In this document: positions 9,068-17,532 of the stretch, in pieces
How positions within the stretch are numbered: the first letter of the stretch is position 1
Layout: the number at the start of each line of letters is the position of its first letter
Source: Candidatus Gemmiger excrementavium
GTDB lineage: Bacteria; Bacillota; Clostridia; Oscillospirales; Ruminococcaceae
Assembly: GCA_019116485.1 (NCBI GenBank)
Contig: DXBO01000016.1
Location: forward strand, 1-62,707
DNA length: 62,707 nucleotides
Direction of reading: 5' to 3'
Position numbers and translations under genes: made by a program
Notes under the pieces: model-generated
Seen by the model: the letters and a program-made list of their open reading frames with translations, nothing else
Told to the model about the DNA's origin: nothing
Databases searched by the model: none

Positions 9068-11394
9068 GCGCCGTGTTCCGCGCGCGGTCTTTTGTCCGGC
9101 GTTTTCCGCTCTTTGGCGCTGTGCTGCTGGCCCAGCTGCTGATTCTGGCGGCGCTGGTTGCGGCATCGCTGCGGCCACTGGTGTCGCTGGATGTGCCGCT
9201 GGATACATTAACTGAAACAGCGGACGGGACAGCCCGGGTCAGTGAACCCATGATGCTGCCCTCGGGCGGCTACCGGGTAACGGTATGCTACGGCGTCCCG
9301 GAAACGCAAGAAAGCACCGGCGCCCTGGCGACCCTGGACTTTGTCTCGGCCGGCAATCCGGCAGCCCTGCGCAGCGATACCATCACCCTCACGTCAGTCT
9401 ACAGCACGGTGACGGCCCGCCTTTGGGTGGGCACAGCGGTGACGCTGGATGACCTGACGATGACGGTGACTCCTGCCGGGGATGGGCAGGGGGACATTTC
9501 GCTGCAAAGTGTGACGCTGGCCGAACAGCCAGTCTGGCGGCTCGTCTCTCTGGTGGGGTGGCTGCTGCTTTTCGTGGCGGCGGATATACTGCTATGGCTG
9601 TTTTTCCTTGGCCGGGGCCGCGCTCCCCGGGGCGGTTGGGGCGTGCCGGCACTGTTGGCAGGCGGCATCCTGCTGGCCAGTCTGCCCTATTTTGCCGACT
9701 TCCTGTACACCGGCCACGACCTGAACTTCCACTGTTTCCGCATCTGGGCGGCAGCTCAGGCCATGGCAGAAGGGCAATTCCCCGTGCGCATTGCCTCGGG
9801 GGCGTTCAACGGTTATGGCGGGGCCACACCGCTGTACTACTGTGACTTTTTCCTCTACCTTCCGGCGCTGCTCTACAACGCTTTCCTGCCGCTGCAGACC
9901 TGTTATCAGGTCTATGCCGTGCTGGTCAACGCCGCTACCATGTTGCTGGCGTACTACAGCTTTGCCCGTATCGGCGGCAACCGGCAGTATGGCGTGGTGG
10001 CGGCTTTCTGTTACACGCTGTGCGCTTACCGGCTGACCAATCTGCTGCTGCGGGCTTCGGTGGGGGAGTATACTGCCATGATGTTCCTGCCGCTGGTGGT
10101 GCTGGGGACTTGGGCTATCGCCCGGAATGAGCACCCCGCCCCCCGGGACTGGCTGCCGTTGGCTTTCGGCATGGCGGGCATTGTGCAGAGCCACCTGCTG
10201 ACCACCGAACTGGCGGCGATGTTCCTGGTACTGTTCTGGCTGGCGTGTCTGCCGGTCATGCTTCGCCCGGCCCGTCTCCGGGCTGCGCTGCAGGCAGCCG
10301 GGGTGGCAGTGGGCCTTACGGCCTGGTTTCTGCTGCCCTGCGTGGATACGCTGCGCCATGAATATGTGATGATCAGCGATATCCATCCCGCACCGCTGCA
10401 ATCCACCGGCACCTATTTGCTCCAGTTGTTCGGCTTTTTTGGCCGGGCAGGGGGCAGTTCAGGGCTGGGCACGGCGGGGGATATGCCCCTGACTCTGGGC
10501 CTGGCGGGGTGTGCCGCGTTGGGGTTGGCCCTATGGTGCTGTCTGCACCGGGACCAGTGGCGCGCCTGTGCGGCAGACAGCTTTTACTGGCGGGGACTAC
10601 GGGTGTCGTTGGCACTGTGCCTGCTGGCACTGTGGCTTTCCTCAGCGGCTTTCCCCTGGGACTGGCTGGCCAACAAACTGCCCCAAAAAATCGTGGACTT
10701 GCTGCTCAAACCCCAGTTCAGCTGGCGATATCTGGCGGTGGCCTGCGTGCTGTTGGGGGTATTGGCGGTGCTGGGGCTGCGTCTGCTGCAAGCCGCGGCA
10801 CCGCGCGCAGCGCGGACCGCAGCGGCAGTGCTGGTGGCAGCTGCGCTGCTCTACACCGGCAGCTTTTACTGCGGCTACGCCTACAGCCAGGGAACCATGA
10901 CCTTGATTGGGGTGGAAACCATGACGGCTTTCCCCTATGAGACGATGGGCTACGACTATCTGCCGGCAGGCACCGACCTGGCCACCTTTGACACGGTGCA
11001 GGTCACGGTGCCGGACCTGGAAGTGACCGTCCAATGGCAGCCCGGACGGACCGTGGTGTGCAGCAACCCTACCGATGCTCCGGCAGAGATCGGTCTGCCG
11101 CTGTTGGCTTACCGCCACTACACAGCGGTGGACACCGTGACCGGGCAGGTGCTGCCCCTGACGCAGGATGACCGCCACTGTCTGGCACTGACTCTGCCCG
11201 CCGGGTATACCGGCACTGTGCAGGTGCGGTACGCGCCGCCGTTGGCGTGGCGCCTGGCCGAGGCCGTGACATTGCTGACCTGGGCGGGGTTGGCTTTCTT
11301 TGCGGTCCGGGCATTCCGGGCGCACCGGCGCCGCCGGTATTTCCAAGCTGTATCCCAGCAAAAACAGGAGGAATTTGTATGTACGACTACCTGA
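9064..11394 (+). CDS. Large membrane protein with 6-pyruvoyl-tetrahydropterin synthase-related membrane domain
   Basis: The 776-residue polytopic protein has an N-terminal helix (about 15-40), an extracytoplasmic domain (about 45-155), and some ten membrane helices. The stretch GHDLNFHCFRIWAAAQAM followed by FPVRI and GYGGATPLYYCD marks the PTPS-related/YfhO-like GT-C membrane family. The C-terminus carries an outside beta-domain (about 620-720) and a final helix. It probably transfers a polyprenyl-linked sugar or modifies the glycan outside the cell. It overlaps the previous gene by four bases and glf by sixteen, so it belongs to the polysaccharide operon. Confidence 0.72.
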   Translation: MSAVFRARSFVRRFPLFGAVLLAQLLILAALVAASLRPLVSLDVPLDTLTETADGTARVSEPMMLPSGGYRVTVCYGVPETQESTGALATLDFVSAGNPAALRSDTITLTSVYSTVTARLWVGTAVTLDDLTMTVTPAGDGQGDISLQSVTLAEQPVWRLVSLVGWLLLFVAADILLWLFFLGRGRAPRGGWGVPALLAGGILLASLPYFADFLYTGHDLNFHCFRIWAAAQAMAEGQFPVRIASGAFNGYGGATPLYYCDFFLYLPALLYNAFLPLQTCYQVYAVLVNAATMLLAYYSFARIGGNRQYGVVAAFCYTLCAYRLTNLLLRASVGEYTAMMFLPLVVLGTWAIARNEHPAPRDWLPLAFGMAGIVQSHLLTTELAAMFLVLFWLACLPVMLRPARLRAALQAAGVAVGLTAWFLLPCVDTLRHEYVMISDIHPAPLQSTGTYLLQLFGFFGRAGGSSGLGTAGDMPLTLGLAGCAALGLALWCCLHRDQWRACAADSFYWRGLRVSLALCLLALWLSSAAFPWDWLANKLPQKIVDLLLKPQFSWRYLAVACVLLGVLAVLGLRLLQAAAPRAARTAAAVLVAAALLYTGSFYCGYAYSQGTMTLIGVETMTAFPYETMGYDYLPAGTDLATFDTVQVTVPDLEVTVQWQPGRTVVCSNPTDAPAEIGLPLLAYRHYTAVDTVTGQVLPLTQDDRHCLALTLPAGYTGTVQVRYAPPLAWRLAEAVTLLTWAGLAFFAVRAFRAHRRRRYFQAVSQQKQEEFVCTTT

Positions 11395-12485
11395 TCGTCG
11401 GCGCCGGGCTGTACGGCGCGGTCTTTGCCCATGAGGCCACGGCTGCGGGCAAGCACTGCCTGGTGATCGACAAGCGCGGCCACATCGCCGGCAATATCTA
11501 TACTGAGGACGTGGAAGGCATCGCCGTGCACCGCTACGGCGCCCACATTTTCCACACCAACAACAAGCAGGTATGGGACTACGTCAACCGTTTTGCCACT
11601 TTCAACCGCTACACCAATTCGCCGGTGGCCAACTACAAGGGTGAACTGTACAACATGCCCTTCAACATGAACACCTTCAACAAGATGTGGGGGGTGGTCA
11701 CCCCGGCAGAGGCCCAGGCAAAAATCCAGGAACAGCGCGCGGCCCATTACACGCCGCACCCCAAAAACCTGGAGGAACAGGCCATCAACCTGGTGGGCGT
11801 GGACATCTATGAGAAGCTGGTCAAACACTACACCGAAAAACAGTGGGGCCGCCCCTGCACCGCGCTGCCTGCCTTTATCATCCAGCGGCTGCCGGTACGC
11901 CTGACTTTCGACAACAACTACTTCAACGCCCTGTACCAGGGCATTCCCAACGAGGGCTACACCGCCCTGGTGGCGCACCTGCTGGACGGTGTGGATGTCT
12001 GCCTGCACACCGACTACCTGGCAGATCGGGAATCGCTGGCCAAAACGGCACGCAAAGTGGTTTACACCGGGCCCATTGATGCTTACTTCGACTACCGGCT
12101 GGGAGCCCTGCAGTACCGCAGCGTCCGCTTTGAGACCGAAACGCTGGATATGCCCAACTACCAGGGCAATGCGGTCATCAACTATACCGATGCCGAAACG
12201 CCGTTCACCCGCATCATCGAGCATAAACACTTTGTGTTCGGCTCTACCGAACCGGGAACCAAGACGGTCATCAGCCGGGAATATTCTGCCGAGTGGCAGC
12301 CCGGTGACGAGCCCTACTACCCGGTCAACGACGAAACCAACGGCGCGCTCTACGACCGGTACCGCAAGCTGGCCGACAATGAACCCGATGTACTGTTCGG
12401 TGGTCGTCTGGGAGAATACAAATATTACGACATGGACCGTGTCATTGAAGTGGCGCTTCAACGGGCGCACGCCGAACTGGCGTGA
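11379..12485 (+). CDS. glf: UDP-galactopyranose mutase
   Basis: The flavoenzyme interconverts UDP-galactopyranose and UDP-galactofuranose, supplying galactofuranose for the glycan built by the operon. The start ATG 11379 lies behind AGGAGG; longer frames upstream are artefacts. The 368 residues match the usual bacterial size. The N-terminal dinucleotide fold is YDYLIVGAGLYGAVFAHEA, followed by HRYGAHIFHTNNKQVWDYV, which lines the active site. FTRIIEHKHF and GRLGEYKYYDMD are conserved C-terminal Glf motifs. The gene ends the operon, with a terminator just downstream. Confidence 0.95.
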   Translation: MYDYLIVGAGLYGAVFAHEATAAGKHCLVIDKRGHIAGNIYTEDVEGIAVHRYGAHIFHTNNKQVWDYVNRFATFNRYTNSPVANYKGELYNMPFNMNTFNKMWGVVTPAEAQAKIQEQRAAHYTPHPKNLEEQAINLVGVDIYEKLVKHYTEKQWGRPCTALPAFIIQRLPVRLTFDNNYFNALYQGIPNEGYTALVAHLLDGVDVCLHTDYLADRESLAKTARKVVYTGPIDAYFDYRLGALQYRSVRFETETLDMPNYQGNAVINYTDAETPFTRIIEHKHFVFGSTEPGTKTVISREYSAEWQPGDEPYYPVNDETNGALYDRYRKLADNEPDVLFGGRLGEYKYYDMDRVIEVALQRAHAELA

Positions 12486-12492
12486 CCCATCA

Positions 12493-12531
12493 CACCGCAG
12501 GTCTGCCGGCAGGCGGGCCTGCGGTGTTTTT
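12493..12531 (+). terminator. Terminator of the polysaccharide operon
   Basis: ACACCGCAGG pairs with CCTGCGGTGT around a GC-rich loop, followed by five T residues. Confidence 0.88.
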
Positions 12532-12549
12532 CGGGTCTGCGGGCGCACC

Positions 12550-12578
12550 TTGCTTTTTGCCCGGCGATGGGCTATAAT
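12550..12578 (+). promoter_or_regulatory. Promoter of the rpe-rnf operon
   Basis: TTGCTT at 12550-12555 and TATAAT at 12573-12578, 17-bp spacer. Confidence 0.8.
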
Positions 12579-12643
12579 AATAAAGTATATCGCCGTGCGG
12601 CAGACCCGCCCGGCGCACAGAGGGAATATAAAGGGAGAGTTTT

Positions 12644-13300
12644 ATGACGAAAGTAGCCGCTTCGATCCTGTCAGCGGATTTTGCCCATCTGCACCGGGAC
12701 TGTGACCGTCTGCTGCGGGCGGGTGTGGACCTTTTACACATTGATGTGATGGACGGGCATTTCGTGCCCAACATCAGCTACGGCGCACCGGTGCTGCGCT
12801 GTCTGCACGACGCGCTGCCCGACGCCGGGTACGACGTACACCTGATGATCAGCGACCCTGCCCGCTACGCAGCGGATTTTGCCAAAGCGGGGGCCGATCT
12901 GATCACCTTCCATCTGGAGGCTGTGCCGGACAGTGTCAGCCAGACCATCGCGGCCATCCGCGCCGTAGGCTGCCAGGTAGGGCTGAGCTTCCGCCCCGGT
13001 ACGCCGGTGGAAGCTGTCTTCCCCTACCTGGACGAAGTAGACCTGGTCCTGGTGATGAGCGTGGAACCCGGTTTTGGCGGCCAGAAATTTCTGCCTGCTA
13101 CGCCCCAGCGCATTGCTGTTCTGCGTGCCGAGTGTGCACGCCGGGGCAGCAACGCCCTGATCGAGGTGGATGGCGGTATCAACGGCGAGACTGGTCCCCG
13201 CTGTGTGCAGGCCGGTGCCGATTGGCTGGTAGCGGGCAATTCGCTGTTCCATGCAGAGGACCCGGCGGCGGTGCTGCGCCTGTTGCACGGCCAAGCCTGA
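12644..13300 (+). CDS. rpe: Ribulose-phosphate 3-epimerase
   Basis: A 218-residue TIM-barrel enzyme interconverting D-ribulose 5-phosphate and D-xylulose 5-phosphate in the pentose phosphate pathway. The metal ligands and catalytic Asp pair are visible: ASILSADF at the N-terminus, HIDVMDGHFVPN, VHLMIS, MSVEPGFGGQKF and IEVDGGIN, with the phosphate loop VAGNSLF. AAGGGAGAG precedes ATG 12644. It leads an operon and is followed 25 bases later by the rnfD-like gene. The pairing of rpe with rnf genes has no obvious biochemical logic. Confidence 0.97.
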   Translation: MTKVAASILSADFAHLHRDCDRLLRAGVDLLHIDVMDGHFVPNISYGAPVLRCLHDALPDAGYDVHLMISDPARYAADFAKAGADLITFHLEAVPDSVSQTIAAIRAVGCQVGLSFRPGTPVEAVFPYLDEVDLVLVMSVEPGFGGQKFLPATPQRIAVLRAECARRGSNALIEVDGGINGETGPRCVQAGADWLVAGNSLFHAEDPAAVLRLLHGQA

Positions 13301-13325
13301 ACCAAACAAAGGAGAACCCGACCCC

Positions 13326-14345
13326 ATGCCCAAACGTGTTACGATTGAACGCAGCGAGAATCATGCCTACTACAGCGGTCTGCTGTGGTGTTCTGTCCCC
13401 CTGGTGGGAATGGCATGCTACTATTACGGTGCACGTCCGGCGCTGCTGCTGCTGGCGGGCTTGCTGACGGCCTACCTGTGCGACTGTGCGCTGGCGCCCC
13501 TGCACGGCGAAGGCTATCAGACCCATGAACCCTCCAGCGAGTGCTTTGCCGCGCTGATCGTGCTGATGATGCCTGCCACGGTGCCTTACTCCGTGGTTGT
13601 GGTGGCGGTGATCACTGCCGTGCTGGTCAAGGAGGCTTTCGGCGGTGAGGGACACTATCCCTTCCACCCGGCAGCAGCAGGCATGGCGGTGGCCGGTATT
13701 TCCTGGCCGGACAGCGTTTACCAGTATCCGCTGCCGGGCACCAGACTGCCTCTGTTCGGTACGGTGGACACCACACTGGTTCAGGGCATGAACGCCACCC
13801 TGCGGGACGGCGGCCTGCCCAGCGCCAGTACTATGAACCTGCTTACCGGCAACGTATCGGCAGCACTGGGCACCAGCGCCGCGCTTGTGATCATGGCCTG
13901 CGGCCTGTTCCTTTTGGTGCGCGGCCATGTGAAACTGTCGGTGCTGATTCCGTTTTTTGCGTTCTGTATCGGCCTGCCCTGGCTGCTGCCCCAGCTCAAC
14001 GAACTGCCGGTACTCAGCTGGCCCTGGGAATATGTGCGTCAACGTATCTATCTGGAAAAATATATCATTCTTTCCGGCACGGCGCTATTCGGCGGACTGT
14101 TCCTGATCTGTGAACCGGTCACCATGCCCAACCGCACCAGCAGCCGCATCGTCTATGGCGCGGCGCTGGGCATTGCTACCTTTGCGTTCCGCATCTTCAG
14201 CCCCTACGAGAGCGCGGTGTGTTTTGCGCTGCTCATTGTGGGTGCCATTCCCGAATGGCTGGACCTGATCAGCCACCGCACCGAGCGCATCCGCTTTATG
14301 AGGAAGGAGGAACGGCGCCTTGCCAAATTTACCAAACCGGAATAA
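13326..14345 (+). CDS. rnfD: RnfD-like electron transport complex membrane subunit
   Basis: The 339-residue polytopic protein resembles RnfD/NqrB, the flavin-carrying subunit of the ion-pumping ferredoxin:NAD oxidoreductase. ATG 13326 follows AAAGGAG. About nine membrane helices are visible, with family stretches EPSSECFAALIVLMMP, HYPFHPAAAGMAVAG and MNLLTGNVSAALGTSAAL. The usual S-G-A-T flavin site is replaced by GMNATLRDG; Thr158 is in the expected place, so covalent FMN is possible but unproven. It is followed by rnfE- and rnfA-like genes, while rnfC, rnfG and rnfB are absent here. Confidence 0.85.
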   Translation: MPKRVTIERSENHAYYSGLLWCSVPLVGMACYYYGARPALLLLAGLLTAYLCDCALAPLHGEGYQTHEPSSECFAALIVLMMPATVPYSVVVVAVITAVLVKEAFGGEGHYPFHPAAAGMAVAGISWPDSVYQYPLPGTRLPLFGTVDTTLVQGMNATLRDGGLPSASTMNLLTGNVSAALGTSAALVIMACGLFLLVRGHVKLSVLIPFFAFCIGLPWLLPQLNELPVLSWPWEYVRQRIYLEKYIILSGTALFGGLFLICEPVTMPNRTSSRIVYGAALGIATFAFRIFSPYESAVCFALLIVGAIPEWLDLISHRTERIRFMRKEERRLAKFTKPE

Positions 14346-15588
14346 CCGCCGCAAGGGGAAGGAACATTCCGAAACGCTGATTATCCCCCATATCACCAAA
14401 GAGATGCTGGAAAAGGCCCGCTCCATGGCGGAGCAGGGGGCTTCCCGGGCGGAGATCGAACAGGCCCTTGCCCAGATGCAGGGAGCCCCGCTGCCTGGCC
14501 TGACGGCATCCACCCAGCCTGCTGCGCCTGACCCGCATCGGATCATTCCTAAAAGCCGTCCCCGCCACACCCAGGAGGAACGGCAGGCCATGCTGGAGCA
14601 GCTGCGCAAAGAGCGGGAAGGGCGGGAGGCCGCCCGCCGTCAGGCGGAAGCGACACCTGCCGGACCAGATGCCGCACCAGCCAAACCGGCGGCCCCGGTC
14701 CGTCCATCCCGGCCCGCTGCCCGGTCATTAAGACCCGCCGAAGCCAAAACCAGGCCGGCCCCCGCGCCTGTGCAGACCCCCGCGGCACCCGCTGCGGCGG
14801 TTTCCCCGACGGAGGCGGAGCAGCCGACCCGCACGATGCCGACGCCTGTTCCGGCCAAAGCCGCCCCGCAGGCACCGGCACGCCCGGCCAGCCACAGCGA
14901 GGAATCCCCCCGTTCCGCCACGGCCCTGCCCCGTACCCGCGCCGAGGCGGAGGCCCGCCTGAATGAAAAGATCCGCAGCGATCACATCTGGCTTTCCAAC
15001 CCCGTGATGGTGCGGGGCCTGGGCCTGGCACCGGTCATCGGCGCGGCACTGGACGGGGAACGGGCCCTGATGCTCTGCGTGGCTTGCCTGCTGCTGGTCA
15101 CCTGCACCCGGGTGCTGGCGGTGGCGGTCTGCCACCTGACCGGCAACCGGTTCCGCCCGGTGATCTACTGCTATTCGGCGGCGCTGCTCTACATTCCGGT
15201 GTATATTTTGCTCAACTATCTCTTTGGCAACGACCTGACGGTGCTGGGCATCTACCTGCCCATCCTGGTGGCGGAACCGGCCATCGTCAAACGCATGGAG
15301 TTTACCGAACTGGAACCGTTGGGTGATGCGCTGCGCCACGGCTTCAACAACAGCCTGGGCATGTGTGCGGCGCTGCTCATCGTGGGATGCCTGCGGGAAT
15401 TCCTGGCCACCGGTGCCGTGTTTGGTCATGCCGTGCTGCAGGTGGAACTGCTGCCGCTGGCGGCGCTGCCTGCGGGCGGGTTCTTCCTGGTAGGTGTGAT
15501 CGCGGCTGTCTGGTGCGCCGTGGCCAACGCTTACACCGACTATAAGCATGAGGAGGTGCGTCGCCTGTATGCCAACCGCAAACGTTGA
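14320..15588 (+). CDS. rnfE: RnfE-like membrane subunit with long disordered N-terminal extension
   Basis: Residues 221-422 form the six-helix RnfE/NqrD domain (DHIWLSNPVMVRGLGLAPVI, GIYLPILVAEPAIVKR, LRHGFNNSLGM). Residues 1 to about 215 are an Ala/Pro/Arg-rich, charge-patterned and presumably disordered cytosolic extension with a short helical start (TKEMLEKARSMAEQGASRAEIEQAL). Ordinary RnfE is about 200-230 residues, so the protein is nearly doubled. The TTG start at 14320 has AAGGAGG nine bases upstream and overlaps rnfD by 26 bases. The ion-translocating role is inferred from the family; the extension has no recognised function. Confidence 0.85.
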   Translation: MPNLPNRNNRRKGKEHSETLIIPHITKEMLEKARSMAEQGASRAEIEQALAQMQGAPLPGLTASTQPAAPDPHRIIPKSRPRHTQEERQAMLEQLRKEREGREAARRQAEATPAGPDAAPAKPAAPVRPSRPAARSLRPAEAKTRPAPAPVQTPAAPAAAVSPTEAEQPTRTMPTPVPAKAAPQAPARPASHSEESPRSATALPRTRAEAEARLNEKIRSDHIWLSNPVMVRGLGLAPVIGAALDGERALMLCVACLLLVTCTRVLAVAVCHLTGNRFRPVIYCYSAALLYIPVYILLNYLFGNDLTVLGIYLPILVAEPAIVKRMEFTELEPLGDALRHGFNNSLGMCAALLIVGCLREFLATGAVFGHAVLQVELLPLAALPAGGFFLVGVIAAVWCAVANAYTDYKHEEVRRLYANRKR

Positions 15589-16222
15589 GTTTCAGTCCCT
15601 GCTGGGCGGCGTGCTGCAGTTCATCAGCTATATGGGGCTGGCCATCTTCGCCGAGAATGTGATCCTGGCCCGTGCCTTGGGTGTGACCCGGCTGCTCAAG
15701 CTGGTGCCGGACCACAAGGCCCAGGTGTGGGACTTCTGTCTGCCGCTGATCCTGGTCATGGTGTTGTCTGCCCCGTTGGGTTGGGCGGCGCACAATCTGT
15801 TCTTTCCCTGGCTGCGGGGGTATCTGCCCGCCTGGCTGCCCATTTCGGCGCTGCGCCCGCTGGTCTATCTGACCTGCGGCACGCTGGCTATGGCAGTCAC
15901 CTGGGTGCTGCTTTTCCTGCTGCCCCGCCGCCAGCGCCAGGCCTGCCATGCCCAGATTTCGCTGGGGGCCTGCAGCACTGCCGTGCTGGGCACACTGCTC
16001 ATCTGTGCCAACCAGAACTATACCCTGGTGGAAAGCGTGGCCTTCGGGCTGGGCAGTGCCCTGGGGTATGTATTCATCATCTTTGTGCTGCGGGAAGGCC
16101 GTCGCCGTCTGCGCAGCAAGGACGTGCCCGCCATCTTCCAGGGGCTGCCCAGTTCGCTGATTTATATCGGTGTACTGTCCCTGGCGATTTATGCGCTGGT
16201 AGGCCACGCCGTCGTATTGTAG
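15569..16222 (+). CDS. rnfA: RnfA-like membrane subunit
   Basis: A 217-residue six-helix protein of the RnfA/NqrE family, partner of RnfE in the membrane core of Rnf. Family features are FAENVILARALGVTRLL near the N-terminus, LGACSTAVLGTLLI in the middle, the glycine-rich GLGSALGYVFIIFVLREGRRRL, and GLPSSLIYIGVLSLAIYALVG at the end. I chose ATG 15569, with AGGAGG twelve bases before it; ATG 15548 is an alternative. It overlaps the rnfE-like gene by 20 bases. In full Rnf operons rnfB follows; here a DUF1015 gene does. Confidence 0.85.
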   Translation: MPTANVEFQSLLGGVLQFISYMGLAIFAENVILARALGVTRLLKLVPDHKAQVWDFCLPLILVMVLSAPLGWAAHNLFFPWLRGYLPAWLPISALRPLVYLTCGTLAMAVTWVLLFLLPRRQRQACHAQISLGACSTAVLGTLLICANQNYTLVESVAFGLGSALGYVFIIFVLREGRRRLRSKDVPAIFQGLPSSLIYIGVLSLAIYALVGHAVVL

Positions 16223-16235
16223 GAGGCATCCGCTT

Positions 16236-17519
16236 ATGTCGCAACCCTGCTATGTTCCGGCTGATATCCTGCTGCCCGCCATGGGTACGCCGCTGGACCC
16301 CTGGGCCTGTATCGCGGTAGACCAGTTTACCTCTCAGCCGGAATACTGGCAGCAGGCCGAAGCCCTGGCTGCCGGTAAACCCAGCACGCTGCATATCGTG
16401 TTGCCGGAAGCCTACCTGGGTACCTCCCGGGAGGAGACCCGCCTGCAGAGCATCCGCCGTACGATGGAAGAATACCGCCGCGCGGTGCTGACCCGCACCG
16501 TACACGGCTACGTTTATGTGGAACGCACCCAGCGGGACGGCACTGTACGCCAGGGGCTGGTAGGCGCTGTGGACCTGGAAGCCTATGATTACACCCCCGG
16601 CACCCGGCCGGCCATTCGCCCCAGTGAGGCCACTGTGGTGGAACGCATTCCGCCCCGCCTCAAGGTGCGCCGGGGGGCGCTGCTGGAAACGCCCCATGTA
16701 ATGATGCTGGCCGACGACCCGGACGGCACTCTGATCGAGCCGGTGGGCGCCCGCAAAGCGAAATTGCCTTTGCTGTACGATGGGGAATTGATGCTGGGTG
16801 GTGGCCGCCTGCAAGGCTGGGCCGTGGAAGACCCGGTCCTCATCGGCCAAATCAACGCTGCTCTGGCCGACCTGGCCGACCCGGCGGCGTTTGCAGGCCG
16901 CTGGCCCGGCACTGCCGGCCAGGAACCCATGGTGCTGGCGGTGGGGGACGGCAACCACAGTTTGGCCACTGCCAAGGCCTACTGGGAGGAACTGAAACCC
17001 ACACTGACCGAATCCCAGCGCCGAAGCCATCCGGCCCGTTGGTGCCTGGCTGAGGTGTGCAATGTCCACAGCCCGGCCATTGAGATCGAACCCATCCACC
17101 GGGTGGTGTTCGGCGTCAGCGCGGGGCAGCTGGGAGAAGCCTTTACCGCCTGGGCAGCCGCCCGGCCGGGAAATGGAGGCCCGGCCCAGTCCTTTGTGCT
17201 GGCCGATGCCGCCGGGGCGTTCCCGGTGACGCTGAACGCCCCCCCGGCACCGCTGACGGTGGGCAGTGTCGAAGCCTTCCTGGCCGATTGGCTGCCCGCC
17301 CACCCCGAAGCATCGGTGGATTACATCCACGGAGCGGATACAGCCCGCGCCCTGGCTGCCGACCCGGCCCGCCCGGCGGCGGCAATCTTGCTGCCCGATT
17401 TTGCCAAGGCGGATTTGTTCCGCGGCGTGGTGCTGGGCGGTGTACTGCCGCGCAAAACCTTCAGCATGGGCCATGCGGAGGAAAAACGTTACTACAATGA
17501 ATGCCGTGTCATCGGCTAA
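16236..17519 (+). CDS. DUF1015 family protein
   Basis: A 427-residue soluble protein of the DUF1015 family. The recognisable core is ADILLPAMGTPLDPWACIAVDQFTS at the N-terminus, a central LAVGDGNHSLATAKAYWE stretch resembling a nucleotide- or phosphoserine-binding loop, and HRVVFGV. It starts at ATG 16236 behind AGGAGG, 13 bases after the rnfA-like gene. DUF1015 genes in other anaerobes often sit near D-3-phosphoglycerate dehydrogenase and serine genes, but none is present here. Function is unknown; I see no signal peptide. Confidence 0.85.
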   Translation: MSQPCYVPADILLPAMGTPLDPWACIAVDQFTSQPEYWQQAEALAAGKPSTLHIVLPEAYLGTSREETRLQSIRRTMEEYRRAVLTRTVHGYVYVERTQRDGTVRQGLVGAVDLEAYDYTPGTRPAIRPSEATVVERIPPRLKVRRGALLETPHVMMLADDPDGTLIEPVGARKAKLPLLYDGELMLGGGRLQGWAVEDPVLIGQINAALADLADPAAFAGRWPGTAGQEPMVLAVGDGNHSLATAKAYWEELKPTLTESQRRSHPARWCLAEVCNVHSPAIEIEPIHRVVFGVSAGQLGEAFTAWAAARPGNGGPAQSFVLADAAGAFPVTLNAPPAPLTVGSVEAFLADWLPAHPEASVDYIHGADTARALAADPARPAAAILLPDFAKADLFRGVVLGGVLPRKTFSMGHAEEKRYYNECRVIG

Positions 17520-17532
17520 AAGCAGGTGAAGT

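Noticed and set aside
13326-16222. Complete Rnf complex
   Set aside because: rnfB, rnfC and rnfG are absent; flanking genes are rpe and DUF1015.
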